A stretch of 9,173 nt of DNA from Devosiaceae bacterium (GTDB lineage Bacteria; Pseudomonadota; Alphaproteobacteria; Rhizobiales; Devosiaceae): NCBI GenBank assembly GCA_021648585.1, contig JAKISM010000100.1, positions 1 through 9,173 of the forward strand, given 5' to 3'. Under the pieces are notes generated by a model. That model did not search any database, was not told the DNA's origin, and saw only the letters and a list, made by a program, of their open reading frames with translations. Position 1 is the stretch's first letter, and each line of letters begins with the position of its first letter. Of the stretch, positions 1-6,103 are shown in pieces. Position numbers and translations under genes: made by a program.

Positions 1-549
1 ATATAGATTAGCACCAAAAATTGTTGCACCCTCCACCCAAGAAAGCAGCACATTATTTGCGTCTCCAACCCATGTAATTTTCTTACCTTTTATAGAGCCC
101 CTATGTTCTTCATAAGTCATAATATCTGCCATTCCTTGGCAAGGGTGCGAACGCCGAGTTAGCCCATTTATAACAGGAATAGAGGCCGCACCTGCAAGCT
201 CAAGCAAGTCATCGTGCGAGGAAATTCTAATCATTATCGCATCAACATAGCGTGACATAACTTTTGCCGTGTCTGATAATGTTTCATCAAGTGAAAGCTG
301 CATGTCTGATCCAGCAAGCATAAGGGTTTCACCACCAAGCTGGCGCATTCCAACATCAAAAGAAACACGAGTACGAGTACTGGTCTGCTCAAAAATCATC
401 GCTAAGATTTTATCATTTAACAGAGCAGGACGCTCGCCATTTTTAAGTTTAGCTTTTATTTCAAGCGCTAAATCCAAAATGCCTCTTAATGTCTTTTCAT
501 CAAAATCATTTAAGTCAAGAAAATGTCTTACTTTTTCATTTTTACTCAT
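1..549 (-). CDS. argF: Ornithine carbamoyltransferase, N-terminal 183 residues (gene cut by window edge)
   Basis: Transfers the carbamoyl group of carbamoyl phosphate to ornithine, giving citrulline in cytoplasmic arginine synthesis. I translated it by hand from the ATG at 549 on the minus strand; the frame stays open to position 1, so about the C-terminal 40% is outside the window. Visible: the carbamoyl-phosphate loop STRTR (residues 57-61, in FEQTSTRTRVSFDVG), the MRQLGGET segment (68-75), the HPCQ motif (135-138) followed by MADIMT, and GDANNV (162-167). Together these mark ornithine rather than aspartate carbamoyltransferase. The start is supported by a GAGGG Shine-Dalgarno sequence (plus-strand 558-562) 8 nt away, lying inside the end of argD. 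The start codon precedes the argD stop, an 8-bp overlap that implies one mRNA and translational coupling. The family assignment is secure; only the missing C-terminus cannot be checked. Confidence 0.95.
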   Translation of the reverse strand, partial: MSKNEKVRHFLDLNDFDEKTLRGILDLALEIKAKLKNGERPALLNDKILAMIFEQTSTRTRVSFDVGMRQLGGETLMLAGSDMQLSLDETLSDTAKVMSRYVDAIMIRISSHDDLLELAGAASIPVINGLTRRSHPCQGMADIMTYEEHRGSIKGKKITWVGDANNVLLSWVEGATIFGANLY

Positions 550-1723
550 TTTCATTTCCCTCTAACTTTTCAAAACTTGCACTAATAATATCTATCGCCT
601 CTGTTATATCTTGCTCACTAACAATTAGCGGCGGCAATAGACGCAACACATTATCACCAGCGCCAATTGCCAATAGATGATTTTTGCGCAATAGGGCAAC
701 AAATTCAGCAATGGGGGGAGTAATTTTTATACCCACCATAAGCCCCTTGCCACGTATTTCTTTAATATATTGCGGAAATTTTTGCGCTAATTGTTGCAAA
801 TGCCAATTTAATTTTTGCCCCATTCTTTCAACATGCGGCAAAAAGTCAGGCTCCATCATTCTATCAAGCACAACATTGCCAATAGTACAGGCAAGCGGAT
901 TTCCGCCATAGGTTGAGCCATGTGTTCCGGGGAGCATAGAAGCGGCAACTTGTTCTTTTGCCAAACATGCACCAAGTGGAAAACCAGCGCCAATGCCTTT
1001 AGCTATCGCCATAATATCAGGTTCAATATTGGCGCTTTGATAAGCAAATAATTTGCCCGTACGCCCATAACCACATTGCACCTCATCTAAAATAAGCAAC
1101 AAATCATGCCTATCGCAAAGCTCTCTTAAAGAGCGTATAAATTCATCAGAGATTGCGTTAACGCCGCCTTCGCCCTGCACTGGCTCAATTAAAATAGCGC
1201 AAGTTTTTTTATCAATGGCTTTTTCAACAAGCTCAATATCACCTGTTTCAACTTGAATAAAACCAGCTAAAGGTTCACCAAACCCCTCAAGGTAAGAAGG
1301 ATTACCACCAGCAGCGATTGCCCCAAACGTACGCCCATGAAAAGCACCCTTAAAGGTAATAATATCTGTGCGTTGCTTTTCGCCCTTTGTATAATAATAA
1401 TGGCGTGCAGTTTTAATGGCGCACTCAACGGCTTCCGTTCCAGAATTGGTAAAAAACACTGCATCAGCAAATGTTAAATCAACTAAGCGTTTTGCTAATT
1501 TTTCTTGTTGCTCAATTTGAAACAGATTTGAAACATGCCACACTTTTTCAGCGGCATTTTTTAGAGCGCTAACAAGTGCCTTATCATTATGCCCAAGCGC
1601 ATTCACGCCTATTCCTGAATAAAAATCAAGATAAGAAGTTCCCTCATCAGTAAAGAGGCGCATTCCCTCACCATGAGTAAAATTAAGATTGGAGCGGGCA
1701 TAAGTATTATATAGCGCTGACAT
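542..1723 (-). CDS. argD: Acetylornithine aminotransferase (PLP class III)
   Basis: Pyridoxal-phosphate enzyme that converts N-acetylglutamate semialdehyde to N-acetylornithine; the same family can also act as succinyldiaminopimelate aminotransferase in lysine synthesis. With the start at 1723 the protein is 393 residues, normal for the family. Visible: NSGTEA phosphate-binding segment (93-98), FHGRT (128-132), LDEVQCGYGRTG with the cofactor-ring aspartate at 213, and AKGIGAGFPLGA with the Schiff-base lysine at 242. The open frame extends to an ATG at 1780, but those 19 extra residues are not typical of the family and lie over a hairpin. The chosen ATG has a modest GAAAGA ribosome site and begins SALYNTYARSNLNF, a typical family start. 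It is the first gene of an argD-argF unit. Next to argF, a role in arginine synthesis is the natural reading. Confidence 0.95.
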   Translation of the reverse strand: MSALYNTYARSNLNFTHGEGMRLFTDEGTSYLDFYSGIGVNALGHNDKALVSALKNAAEKVWHVSNLFQIEQQEKLAKRLVDLTFADAVFFTNSGTEAVECAIKTARHYYYTKGEKQRTDIITFKGAFHGRTFGAIAAGGNPSYLEGFGEPLAGFIQVETGDIELVEKAIDKKTCAILIEPVQGEGGVNAISDEFIRSLRELCDRHDLLLILDEVQCGYGRTGKLFAYQSANIEPDIMAIAKGIGAGFPLGACLAKEQVAASMLPGTHGSTYGGNPLACTIGNVVLDRMMEPDFLPHVERMGQKLNWHLQQLAQKFPQYIKEIRGKGLMVGIKITPPIAEFVALLRKNHLLAIGAGDNVLRLLPPLIVSEQDITEAIDIISASFEKLEGNENE

Positions 1724-1748
1724 TTTATTATCTTTCAAAACTAAAAAC

Positions 1749-1768
1749 GCACCGCTTATGGGCGGTAC
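1749..1768 (-). promoter_or_regulatory. Terminator-like hairpin in the argD leader
   Basis: Read on the minus strand, two arms ACCGC and GCGGT (plus-strand 1762-1766 and 1751-1755) enclose a 6-nt loop; one G-U and one G-C pair extend the stem to 7 bp. It is followed directly by G and five T residues (1743-1747), the shape of a short intrinsic terminator or attenuator. It lies about 18 nt after the predicted transcription start and about 25 nt before the argD ATG. The stem is short and the T run is brief, so termination may be partial, or the hairpin may simply protect the 5' end. Confidence 0.45.
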
Positions 1769-1792
1769 GTTATTGTACATTCTAATAGGTTC

Positions 1793-1821
1793 ATTATCGC
1801 CTAGCTAAGGATAAGTGTCAA
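1793..1821 (-). promoter_or_regulatory. Sigma70-type promoter of argD-argF
   Basis: Minus strand: TTGACA (plus-strand 1816-1821), a 17-bp spacer, then GATAAT (1793-1798). That is a perfect -35 and five of six bases of the -10 at ideal spacing, the best promoter in the window. The start should fall near 1786, leaving a leader of about 60 nt before the argD ATG at 1723. The in-frame ATG at 1780 would then be only about 6 nt from the 5' end. Confidence 0.7.
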
Positions 1822-2107
1822 TCTTGTGTAAAACAGATAAATTTTTATTGAAGGGGCTTGCATAGCGTAAATTATAGCTTTTTTTGTTTTCTTTGTTAAA
1901 AATCGATGTTTTTCAGGGGAAACTGGATAGTAGAGCTTGCACAAGATTCATAAGATAATGTAGTATGTAGGTACTTCGGGGAGCACAAGGGGCACAAATT
2001 GCTAATGCTAAACCCGATCAATGTATTTTTGTAGAGTTTAGAACCGATATATTACCCATATCGGTATGGTGTTGGATTCTGTTTATTTTTGAGGATAAGG
2101 AAAACAT
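1799..2107. other. Divergent intergenic region between argD and gcrA
   Basis: AT-rich spacer without a convincing open reading frame or RNA gene. The left end holds the argD promoter and the right end an inverted repeat (2043-2065) and the gcrA ribosome site. I found no convincing sigma70 promoter facing gcrA; a weak candidate is TTGAAG near 1848 with TTATAG about 18 bp downstream. Two GANTC sites, the recognition sequence of the CcrM methylase, lie at 1945-1949 and 2075-2079. About one per 280 bp is expected by chance at this base composition, so they are suggestive only. No CtrA-type TTAA-N7-TTAA box was seen. Confidence 0.6.
2043..2065. repeat. 8-bp inverted repeat upstream of gcrA
   Basis: ACCGATAT (2043-2050) and ATATCGGT (2058-2065) are perfect reverse complements separated by 7 bp. 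The centre is about 54 bp before the gcrA start. It could be an operator for a dimeric regulator or a hairpin in the mRNA leader. There is no T run after it, so it is not an intrinsic terminator. Confidence 0.5.
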
Positions 2108-2638
2108 ATGGGCTGGACAGAAGATCGTGTTGAAACATTAAAAACGCTATGGGTAAATGGGCTCACGGCGAGCCAAATAGCAGGTGAGTTAGGACAAGGC
2201 GTTACTAGAAACGCTGTTATTGGCAAAGTTCATCGACTTAAACTTGCCGCTCGTGCAAAACCTGCAACAGCTAATGCTCGTGCAAAGGCTAATGCTCGTG
2301 CAAGGAAAAAGCCAACAGGGCGCACCAGCACTACAAATAGCAATTATAGCGCGCCAAAAAGACGCACAACCAATTCTGCATCATCAAGCGCAGGGGCAAC
2401 TGCTCTTAAGCCTTCTGCTGAAAGCGCTGTTGAGCTTAAAACCTCTCGTGAATTAGAAATTCCACTTGATGAAAGAGTTACGTTGCTTGAGTTAACTGAG
2501 GATAAATGCAAATGGGCTATCGGTGATCCATTGCTCCCAGATTTTCATTTTTGTGGGCGTAAATCTTTAGAAAAAGGGCCATATTGTGAATTTCATTCAA
2601 AGCGTGCTTATCATAAAATAGATCGTAAAAAGAAATAG
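2108..2638 (+). CDS. gcrA: GcrA cell-cycle regulator
   Basis: Alphaproteobacterial transcription factor that binds the housekeeping sigma factor and, in Caulobacter, activates promoters carrying CcrM-methylated GANTC sites. Length 176 residues, as expected. The N-terminal helix-turn-helix is typical: GWTEDRVETLKTLWVNGLTA (residues 2-21), then a Q/A/E/L helix and GVTRNAVIGKVHRLKL (31-46). The middle (about 47-115) is a low-complexity linker rich in Ala, Arg, Lys, Thr and Ser. The C-terminal sigma-interacting region (about 128-170) has CKWAIGDP, FHFCG and GPYCEFH, with C134, C149, C160 and H163 spaced like a metal or structural cluster. TAAGGA at 2096-2101 is a good ribosome site 6 nt before the ATG. 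It stands alone, divergent from argD and convergent with purH. Identification is firm; whether its regulon here depends on methylation is not visible. Confidence 0.95.
   Translation: MGWTEDRVETLKTLWVNGLTASQIAGELGQGVTRNAVIGKVHRLKLAARAKPATANARAKANARARKKPTGRTSTTNSNYSAPKRRTTNSASSSAGATALKPSAESAVELKTSRELEIPLDERVTLLELTEDKCKWAIGDPLLPDFHFCGRKSLEKGPYCEFHSKRAYHKIDRKKK
2270..2303 (+). repeat. 18-bp-period tandem repeat in the gcrA linker
   Basis: A 16-bp unit (2270-2285) recurs exactly at 2288-2303, an 18-bp period that keeps the frame and encodes ANARAK then ANARAR. A shorter related stretch (ARAKP) precedes it. It lies in the disordered, basic linker, where slippage-driven length change would be tolerated. 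Confidence 0.6.
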
Positions 2639-2641
2639 CTT

Positions 2642-4234
2642 TTAGTGCCTGAAATGTCGCATTCCTGTAAATACCATAGCAATTTTTGCTTTATTTGCAG
2701 CGGCAATTACCTCATCATCACGAATTGAGCCACCCGGCTGAATAACTGCTGTTGCTCCTGCTTCTATTGCAGCAATTAACCCATCGGCAAATGGGAAAAA
2801 CGCATCAGATGCCACAACTGATCCCTTTGTTAGAGCGCCACGCTCTCCTGCGGCTTTTGCTGCATCTTTTGATTTTTGATGTGCAATACGAGTTGAATCA
2901 ATTCGGCTCATTTGTCCAGCGCCAATACCAACCGTTGCTCCATCTTTTACATAAATAATGGCATTTGATTTAACGTGTTTAGCAACTTTGGCAGCAATTT
3001 TTAGATCTGCTAGTTCTTGCTCAGTTGGCGCTCTTTTTGTAACAACTTTAAGTTCGCAATCATCAACATTTTGATTGTCACTATCTTGAACAAGCATACC
3101 ACCACTTATGCTCTTCATCATTAATGCCTTGGCTTTTGGATTTGGCATTTCATCAATTAATAATAGACGCAAATTCTTCTTACTTTCAATAATTGCTAAT
3201 GCTTTTGGGCTAATAGAAGGAGCGATAATAACTTCGGTAAAAATTTTAACTATTTCCTCAGCTACACTAACATCAATTTCTCTATTAAGTGCAACAATGC
3301 CACCAAATGCGCTAGTTGGATCGCACTTCAGAGCACTTTTATAAGCACTATCTAAATTTTGCTCTAGGCCAAACCCACATGGATTTGCGTGTTTAATAAT
3401 TGCTACTACTGCAAATTCTTTAGGGTCAAATTCACTAATTAAAGCAATGGCCGCATCGGTATCATTTATATTATTATATGATAATTTTTTGCCCTGCACT
3501 TGTTTAGCATTAGCAATACCAATAGCATTTGAGCCATCATCATAAAAAGCTGCCCATTGATGAGGGTTTTCACCATAACGCATTTCTTCTATTAAAGAGC
3601 CTGAAAAAACTCGATAAGGAATATCTTTATAATCAAGGGATTTTGCAAACCAGTTTGAAATTGCGCTATCGTAATTTGCAGTTTTTGCAAAGGCTTTTGC
3701 TGCCATTTTTTGGCGCTCGCTTAATGGAACTTGCCCATGTTCGCTAAGATGTTTAATTACATTATCATAATCGTTAGGGTCAACTATTGTTGTTACAAAG
3801 GCATGGTTTTTTGCGCCTGAGCGGATCATTGCAGGGCCACCAATATCTATATTTTCTATAATTTCATCATAATCAGCGCCAGATTTTACAGTCTCCTCAA
3901 ACGGATAAAGATTAACCACCACCATATCAATATTTGGAATTTGATGAATACGCATGGCGCTTTTATGAGCATCATCATCTCTTTTTGCCAATAGGCCACC
4001 ATGAACTTTTGGGTGAAGGGTTTTTACTCTCCCATCCATCATTTCAGGAAATCCAGTAAGTTCAGAAATATCAATAACTGGAACTCCGCTTTCTTGAAGA
4101 AGCTCTCTTGTGCCGCCAGTTGAAACAATTTCAATACCTAAATCAACTAAGCTGGCAGCAAATTCGGCTATGCCTGTTTTGTCAAACACCGAAATTAATG
4201 CACGCCGCAATTTGGTTTTTTGCTCTGCTAACAT
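2642..4234 (-). CDS. purH: Bifunctional AICAR formyltransferase / IMP cyclohydrolase
   Basis: Catalyses the last two steps of de novo purine synthesis: formylation of AICAR with 10-formyltetrahydrofolate, then ring closure to IMP. Length 530 residues, the usual size. The N-terminal MGS-like cyclohydrolase domain (about 8-150) shows ISVFDKTGI, STGGT (38-42), TGFPEMMDGRVKTLHPKVHGG and NIDIGGPAMIRSGAKNH. The formyltransferase domain shows RYGENPHQ (219-226), the catalytic Lys-His pair at 281-282 in IIKHANPCGFG, and the conserved tail with QPGGSIRDDEV ending GMRHFRH. AAGAGG (plus-strand 4243-4248) lies 8 nt before the ATG. The neighbour upstream on the same strand is rsmB. Its stop is 3 bp from that of gcrA, leaving no room for a terminator between them. 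No residue looks damaged. Confidence 0.97.
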   Translation of the reverse strand: MLAEQKTKLRRALISVFDKTGIAEFAASLVDLGIEIVSTGGTRELLQESGVPVIDISELTGFPEMMDGRVKTLHPKVHGGLLAKRDDDAHKSAMRIHQIPNIDMVVVNLYPFEETVKSGADYDEIIENIDIGGPAMIRSGAKNHAFVTTIVDPNDYDNVIKHLSEHGQVPLSERQKMAAKAFAKTANYDSAISNWFAKSLDYKDIPYRVFSGSLIEEMRYGENPHQWAAFYDDGSNAIGIANAKQVQGKKLSYNNINDTDAAIALISEFDPKEFAVVAIIKHANPCGFGLEQNLDSAYKSALKCDPTSAFGGIVALNREIDVSVAEEIVKIFTEVIIAPSISPKALAIIESKKNLRLLLIDEMPNPKAKALMMKSISGGMLVQDSDNQNVDDCELKVVTKRAPTEQELADLKIAAKVAKHVKSNAIIYVKDGATVGIGAGQMSRIDSTRIAHQKSKDAAKAAGERGALTKGSVVASDAFFPFADGLIAAIEAGATAVIQPGGSIRDDEVIAAANKAKIAMVFTGMRHFRH

Positions 4235-4269
4235 TTTGATATCCTCTTAAGATAATTATTTGTTTTTTA

Positions 4270-4301
4270 ATTGTGCAATTTCTACTAGCTTTTTGCACAA
4301 T
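4270..4301. repeat. 9-bp inverted repeat in the rsmB-purH gap
   Basis: ATTGTGCAA (4270-4278) and TTGCACAAT (4293-4301) are perfect complements around a 14-nt loop, in the 118-bp gap 5' of purH. Neither strand has a T run directly after the stem, so it is not a standard intrinsic terminator. An operator site or an mRNA leader stem is more likely. It does not resemble the ACGCAAACGTTTGCGT-type PurR box of enterics. A run of nine T residues (about 4321-4329) and a weak AT-rich hairpin (4334-4357) overlapping the rsmB stop lie in the same stretch. Confidence 0.55.
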
Positions 4302-4352
4302 GTCCCTAGTAATCACAATCTTTTTTTTTGTCCTATAGAAAAATACTATATT

Positions 4353-5678
4353 CTATACTCGTCTAAAACGAGCTACAAAAAATCCGTCCATTGAACCTGA
4401 AATATTGCCAGCAATTTTTGCTATTGGCAATGTCCTTAAATATCCATCTTTGCTAATGAAATGACCAAAGTCTAAAATTTCCTCTTTTTTAATAGGAAAT
4501 TCTTCAAGCTCTTTATAGGTTTTAGAAATCCAATTTGCCTGTTGTTCACCCTCTTCAATTTCTAAAGAGCAAGTAATAAAGATTAAAACGCCATTTGGTT
4601 TTAGGCACTTAATAGCATTAGCAATTAATTCTCTTTGCAATTTTACCCGTTGTTTAATGTCATGTTGTTTTCTTTGCCAGATAAGTTCTGGGTGACGGCG
4701 AAAAGTGCCAGTTGCTGAACATGGCGCATCAAGCAATATTCCATCAAATAAAGTTTTGGGACTATATGTTCTAGCGTCACTAACCTCAAGTTTGGCACTA
4801 TATTTAAGTCGCTCAAGATTTTCTTTCACTCTTTTTAGGCGCTCTTTATCTATATCTAACCCAGTTACCTGATAATCTTGCTTTAATAATTGCGCTAATT
4901 TTCCACCCGGAGCTACGCACATATCTAAAATAGAAGCGTTTTTTTTAAGTGCCATAAGCCTTGCGGGCAAACTAGCAGCAACATCTTGCACCCACCAACT
5001 ACCCTCATCATAGCCTGCCATTTTATCAACTGCTTTATCTCGCTGATAAATGCGAACTACATCATGAAATATCTTTTGCCCGTTTAATTCGCTAATGAGC
5101 TTTTCACTTTCGCCCTCATTTCGCAAGATTAAATCAAGCGGCGCGCCCTCTAATAAAGCTTGTGCAAAATCTTCAATTACTTCTGCGCCATAAGATTTTT
5201 GCCATTTTTCAATAAGCCATTTTGGAAATAATAAATGATTTGGCAGGCCTTTATATTTTTCAGCTTCTCGTTGCGCAGTGCGCAAAACCCCATTTACAAG
5301 TTTGGCTAAATGGCGAGTTTTATTATTTTTCTTTGCAATTTCAACAGCCAAAAAAATTGAACTATGCTCAGCTTGCTTTGGCATAAATAATAATTCAGCT
5401 AAAGCAATTCGTAATATGCTTTCAAAATTGGCGGAGCGGGCTGGCATGCCTTTTTTTAGTTGCTGCTCAAATATATAATTAATATGCCCATGCCGCCTTA
5501 AAGCAGTAGTTATTAGCTTATTGGCCAAAGCCCTATCTCTAGAATCACTAATGATTGCCTCATTAAATGGAATAAAGGGCGCCCCATTTAGCACTTTTGC
5601 TAAGCGTGTGATCGCTTGCTCTCGTACTTGTTGCCCTGCTTGCTGACCTGATGGTGTTTTTTTACGATTATTGTTCAA
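4353..5678 (-). CDS. rsmB: 16S rRNA (cytosine-5)-methyltransferase, RsmB/Sun type
   Basis: S-adenosylmethionine-dependent methyltransferase of the NOL1/NOP2/Sun family; E. coli RsmB modifies C967 of 16S rRNA. 441 residues, close to the usual length. The N-terminal NusB-like RNA-binding domain (about 18-140) shows ALANKLITTALRRHGHIN and LVNGVLRTAQRE. The methyltransferase domain shows the cofactor loop ILDMCVAPGGK (250-260), TGLDIDKERL (272-281), motif IV DAPCSATGTFRRHPE with Cys320, and motif VI ITCSLE with the nucleophile Cys370. The start is TTG, preceded by GAGAAA; the next in-frame Met is residue 78, inside the NusB domain, so TTG is required. It begins only 18 bp from the palindromic element, whose left arm appears to carry its promoter. 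The family is certain; the exact rRNA target is inferred from RsmB because of the fused NusB domain. Confidence 0.93.
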   Translation of the reverse strand: MNNNRKKTPSGQQAGQQVREQAITRLAKVLNGAPFIPFNEAIISDSRDRALANKLITTALRRHGHINYIFEQQLKKGMPARSANFESILRIALAELLFMPKQAEHSSIFLAVEIAKKNNKTRHLAKLVNGVLRTAQREAEKYKGLPNHLLFPKWLIEKWQKSYGAEVIEDFAQALLEGAPLDLILRNEGESEKLISELNGQKIFHDVVRIYQRDKAVDKMAGYDEGSWWVQDVAASLPARLMALKKNASILDMCVAPGGKLAQLLKQDYQVTGLDIDKERLKRVKENLERLKYSAKLEVSDARTYSPKTLFDGILLDAPCSATGTFRRHPELIWQRKQHDIKQRVKLQRELIANAIKCLKPNGVLIFITCSLEIEEGEQQANWISKTYKELEEFPIKKEEILDFGHFISKDGYLRTLPIAKIAGNISGSMDGFFVARFRRV

Positions 5679-5696
5679 AATTTTCTCAATTAGGTA

Positions 5697-5723
5697 TATT
5701 ATAGAAGGCTCTACGAAACTATA
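5697..5723 (+). repeat. Left 27-bp terminal inverted repeat
   Basis: Perfect reverse complement of 5842-5868; contains GAAGGCTC and ACGAAACTATA. Its minus-strand reading ends in TATAAT, facing rsmB. Confidence 0.85.
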
Positions 5724-5727
5724 ACAA
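5698..5727 (-). promoter_or_regulatory. Promoter of rsmB formed by the left arm of the palindrome
   Basis: Minus strand: TTGTTA (plus-strand 5722-5727), an 18-bp spacer and a perfect TATAAT (5698-5703). The -35 straddles the inner edge of the perfect arm. The start would fall near 5691, leaving a leader of about 12 nt that just includes the GAGAAA ribosome site. Nothing else upstream of rsmB looks like a promoter. Confidence 0.55.
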
Positions 5728-5837
5728 CATTTCTTTAGGAGCTAATTTATATCTATTTCCCTTAAAATCAGCAAAATATCAACAATATTGTGCTAATTTT
5801 AAGGAAAATATCTATTAAACTATCTCCAAAATAAATA

Positions 5838-5867
5838 TCACTATAGTTTCGTAGAGCCTTCTATAAT
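5838..5867 (+). promoter_or_regulatory. Candidate promoter of the SDHAF4 gene in the right arm
   Basis: By symmetry with the rsmB side, a perfect TATAAT lies at 5862-5867. The matching -35 position (5838-5843) reads TCACTA, only two of six consensus bases, so this promoter should be weaker or need an activator. The start would be near 5874, inside the Fur-box-like site, about 34 nt before the start codon. Confidence 0.4.
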
Positions 5868-5868
5868 A
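5842..5868 (+). repeat. Right 27-bp terminal inverted repeat
   Basis: Perfect reverse complement of 5697-5723. Read on the plus strand it ends CCTTC then TATAAT, facing the SDHAF4 gene. Confidence 0.85.
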
Positions 5869-5869
5869 A

Positions 5870-5884
5870 AATGATTATCATTAT
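5870..5884. promoter_or_regulatory. Fur-box-like operator before the SDHAF4 gene
   Basis: AATGAT-T-ATCATT (5870-5882) is a perfect 6-1-6 inverted repeat. The 19-bp frame around it matches the classical Fur consensus GATAATGATAATCATTATC at about 15 positions. It lies directly after the right-arm -10 and over the likely transcription start, where a bound repressor would block initiation. In Rhizobiales the Fur homologue is often the manganese sensor Mur, and iron control goes through Irr or RirA, so the regulator's identity is uncertain. AT-rich DNA also makes such matches easier by chance. Confidence 0.4.
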
Positions 5885-5907
5885 TAGAAAATATAACAAA
5901 GATTATT

Positions 5908-6093
5908 ATGAATAAAAAAACCTCAAATGCCAACAGGGCAGTAAAAGAGCGAGCAATAAAAGAAGCTCAAACTAGGCGTAAAAAATATCTTGTAGATGAA
6001 AAAGCGCAAGAAAAAGAAATTGGCGGGCGCAAGGGGCTTAATCCAACTCGTTATGGCGATTGGGAAAAAAAGGGCATAGTTTCAGATTTTTAA
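5908..6093 (+). CDS. Succinate dehydrogenase assembly factor 4-like protein (DUF1674)
   Basis: Small soluble protein of 61 residues. SDHAF4 proteins bind the flavinylated catalytic subunit SdhA and promote its joining to the iron-sulfur subunit SdhB. The diagnostic part is the C-terminus: GGRKG (38-42) followed by PTRYGDWEKKGIVSDF (46-61), close to the family's GG..G-PTRYGDWE-KG---DF signature. The N-terminal half is a charged Lys/Arg/Glu-rich helix, as usual and poorly conserved. The Shine-Dalgarno sequence is weak (AAAG about 9 nt upstream), but the ATG is the only sensible start. It is not beside sdh genes; instead it is divergent from rsmB, separated by the palindromic element. A Fur-like site precedes it, which would suit a helper of an iron-sulfur and heme enzyme. 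The family call is strong; function rests on homologues. Confidence 0.88.
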   Translation: MNKKTSNANRAVKERAIKEAQTRRKKYLVDEKAQEKEIGGRKGLNPTRYGDWEKKGIVSDF

Positions 6094-6103
6094 CAAAAAT
6101 AAA

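Larger units (their letters stand above)
5697..5868. mobile_element. 172-bp palindromic MITE-like element between rsmB and the SDHAF4 gene
   Basis: The whole stretch is one imperfect palindrome centred near 5782. The outer arms, 5697-5723 and 5842-5868, are perfect 27-bp reverse complements. The inner arms, 5760-5779 and 5785-5804, match at 18 of 20 positions around a 5-nt loop. The parts between are roughly two-thirds complementary with one indel. TA dinucleotides at 5697-5698 and 5867-5868 could be a target duplication of the IS630/mariner kind, giving ends that read TTATAGAAGG. No ORF lies inside. Size, terminal repeats and intergenic location fit a non-autonomous miniature element. Correia elements of Neisseria are an analogy: TA duplication, TATAG ends, outward promoters. 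No second copy is in this window, so mobility is inferred. The alternative is a fixed divergent regulatory palindrome. Confidence 0.6.

Noticed and set aside
269..911. Plus-strand open frames opposite argF and argD
   Set aside because: Antisense shadows of two strongly conserved genes, with no ribosome sites or protein-like features.
1724..1780. 19-residue N-terminal extension of argD from the ATG at 1780
   Set aside because: No ribosome site, not typical of the family, and it covers a terminator-like hairpin; the start at 1723 begins with the conserved family N-terminus. Kept only as part of the leader finding.
4334..4357. TATAGAA/TTCTATA hairpin at the rsmB 3' end as a terminator or partial copy of the palindromic element
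   Set aside because: Seven weak A/T pairs, overlaps the stop codon, followed on the minus strand by A rather than T residues; similarity to the element end is limited to seven bases.
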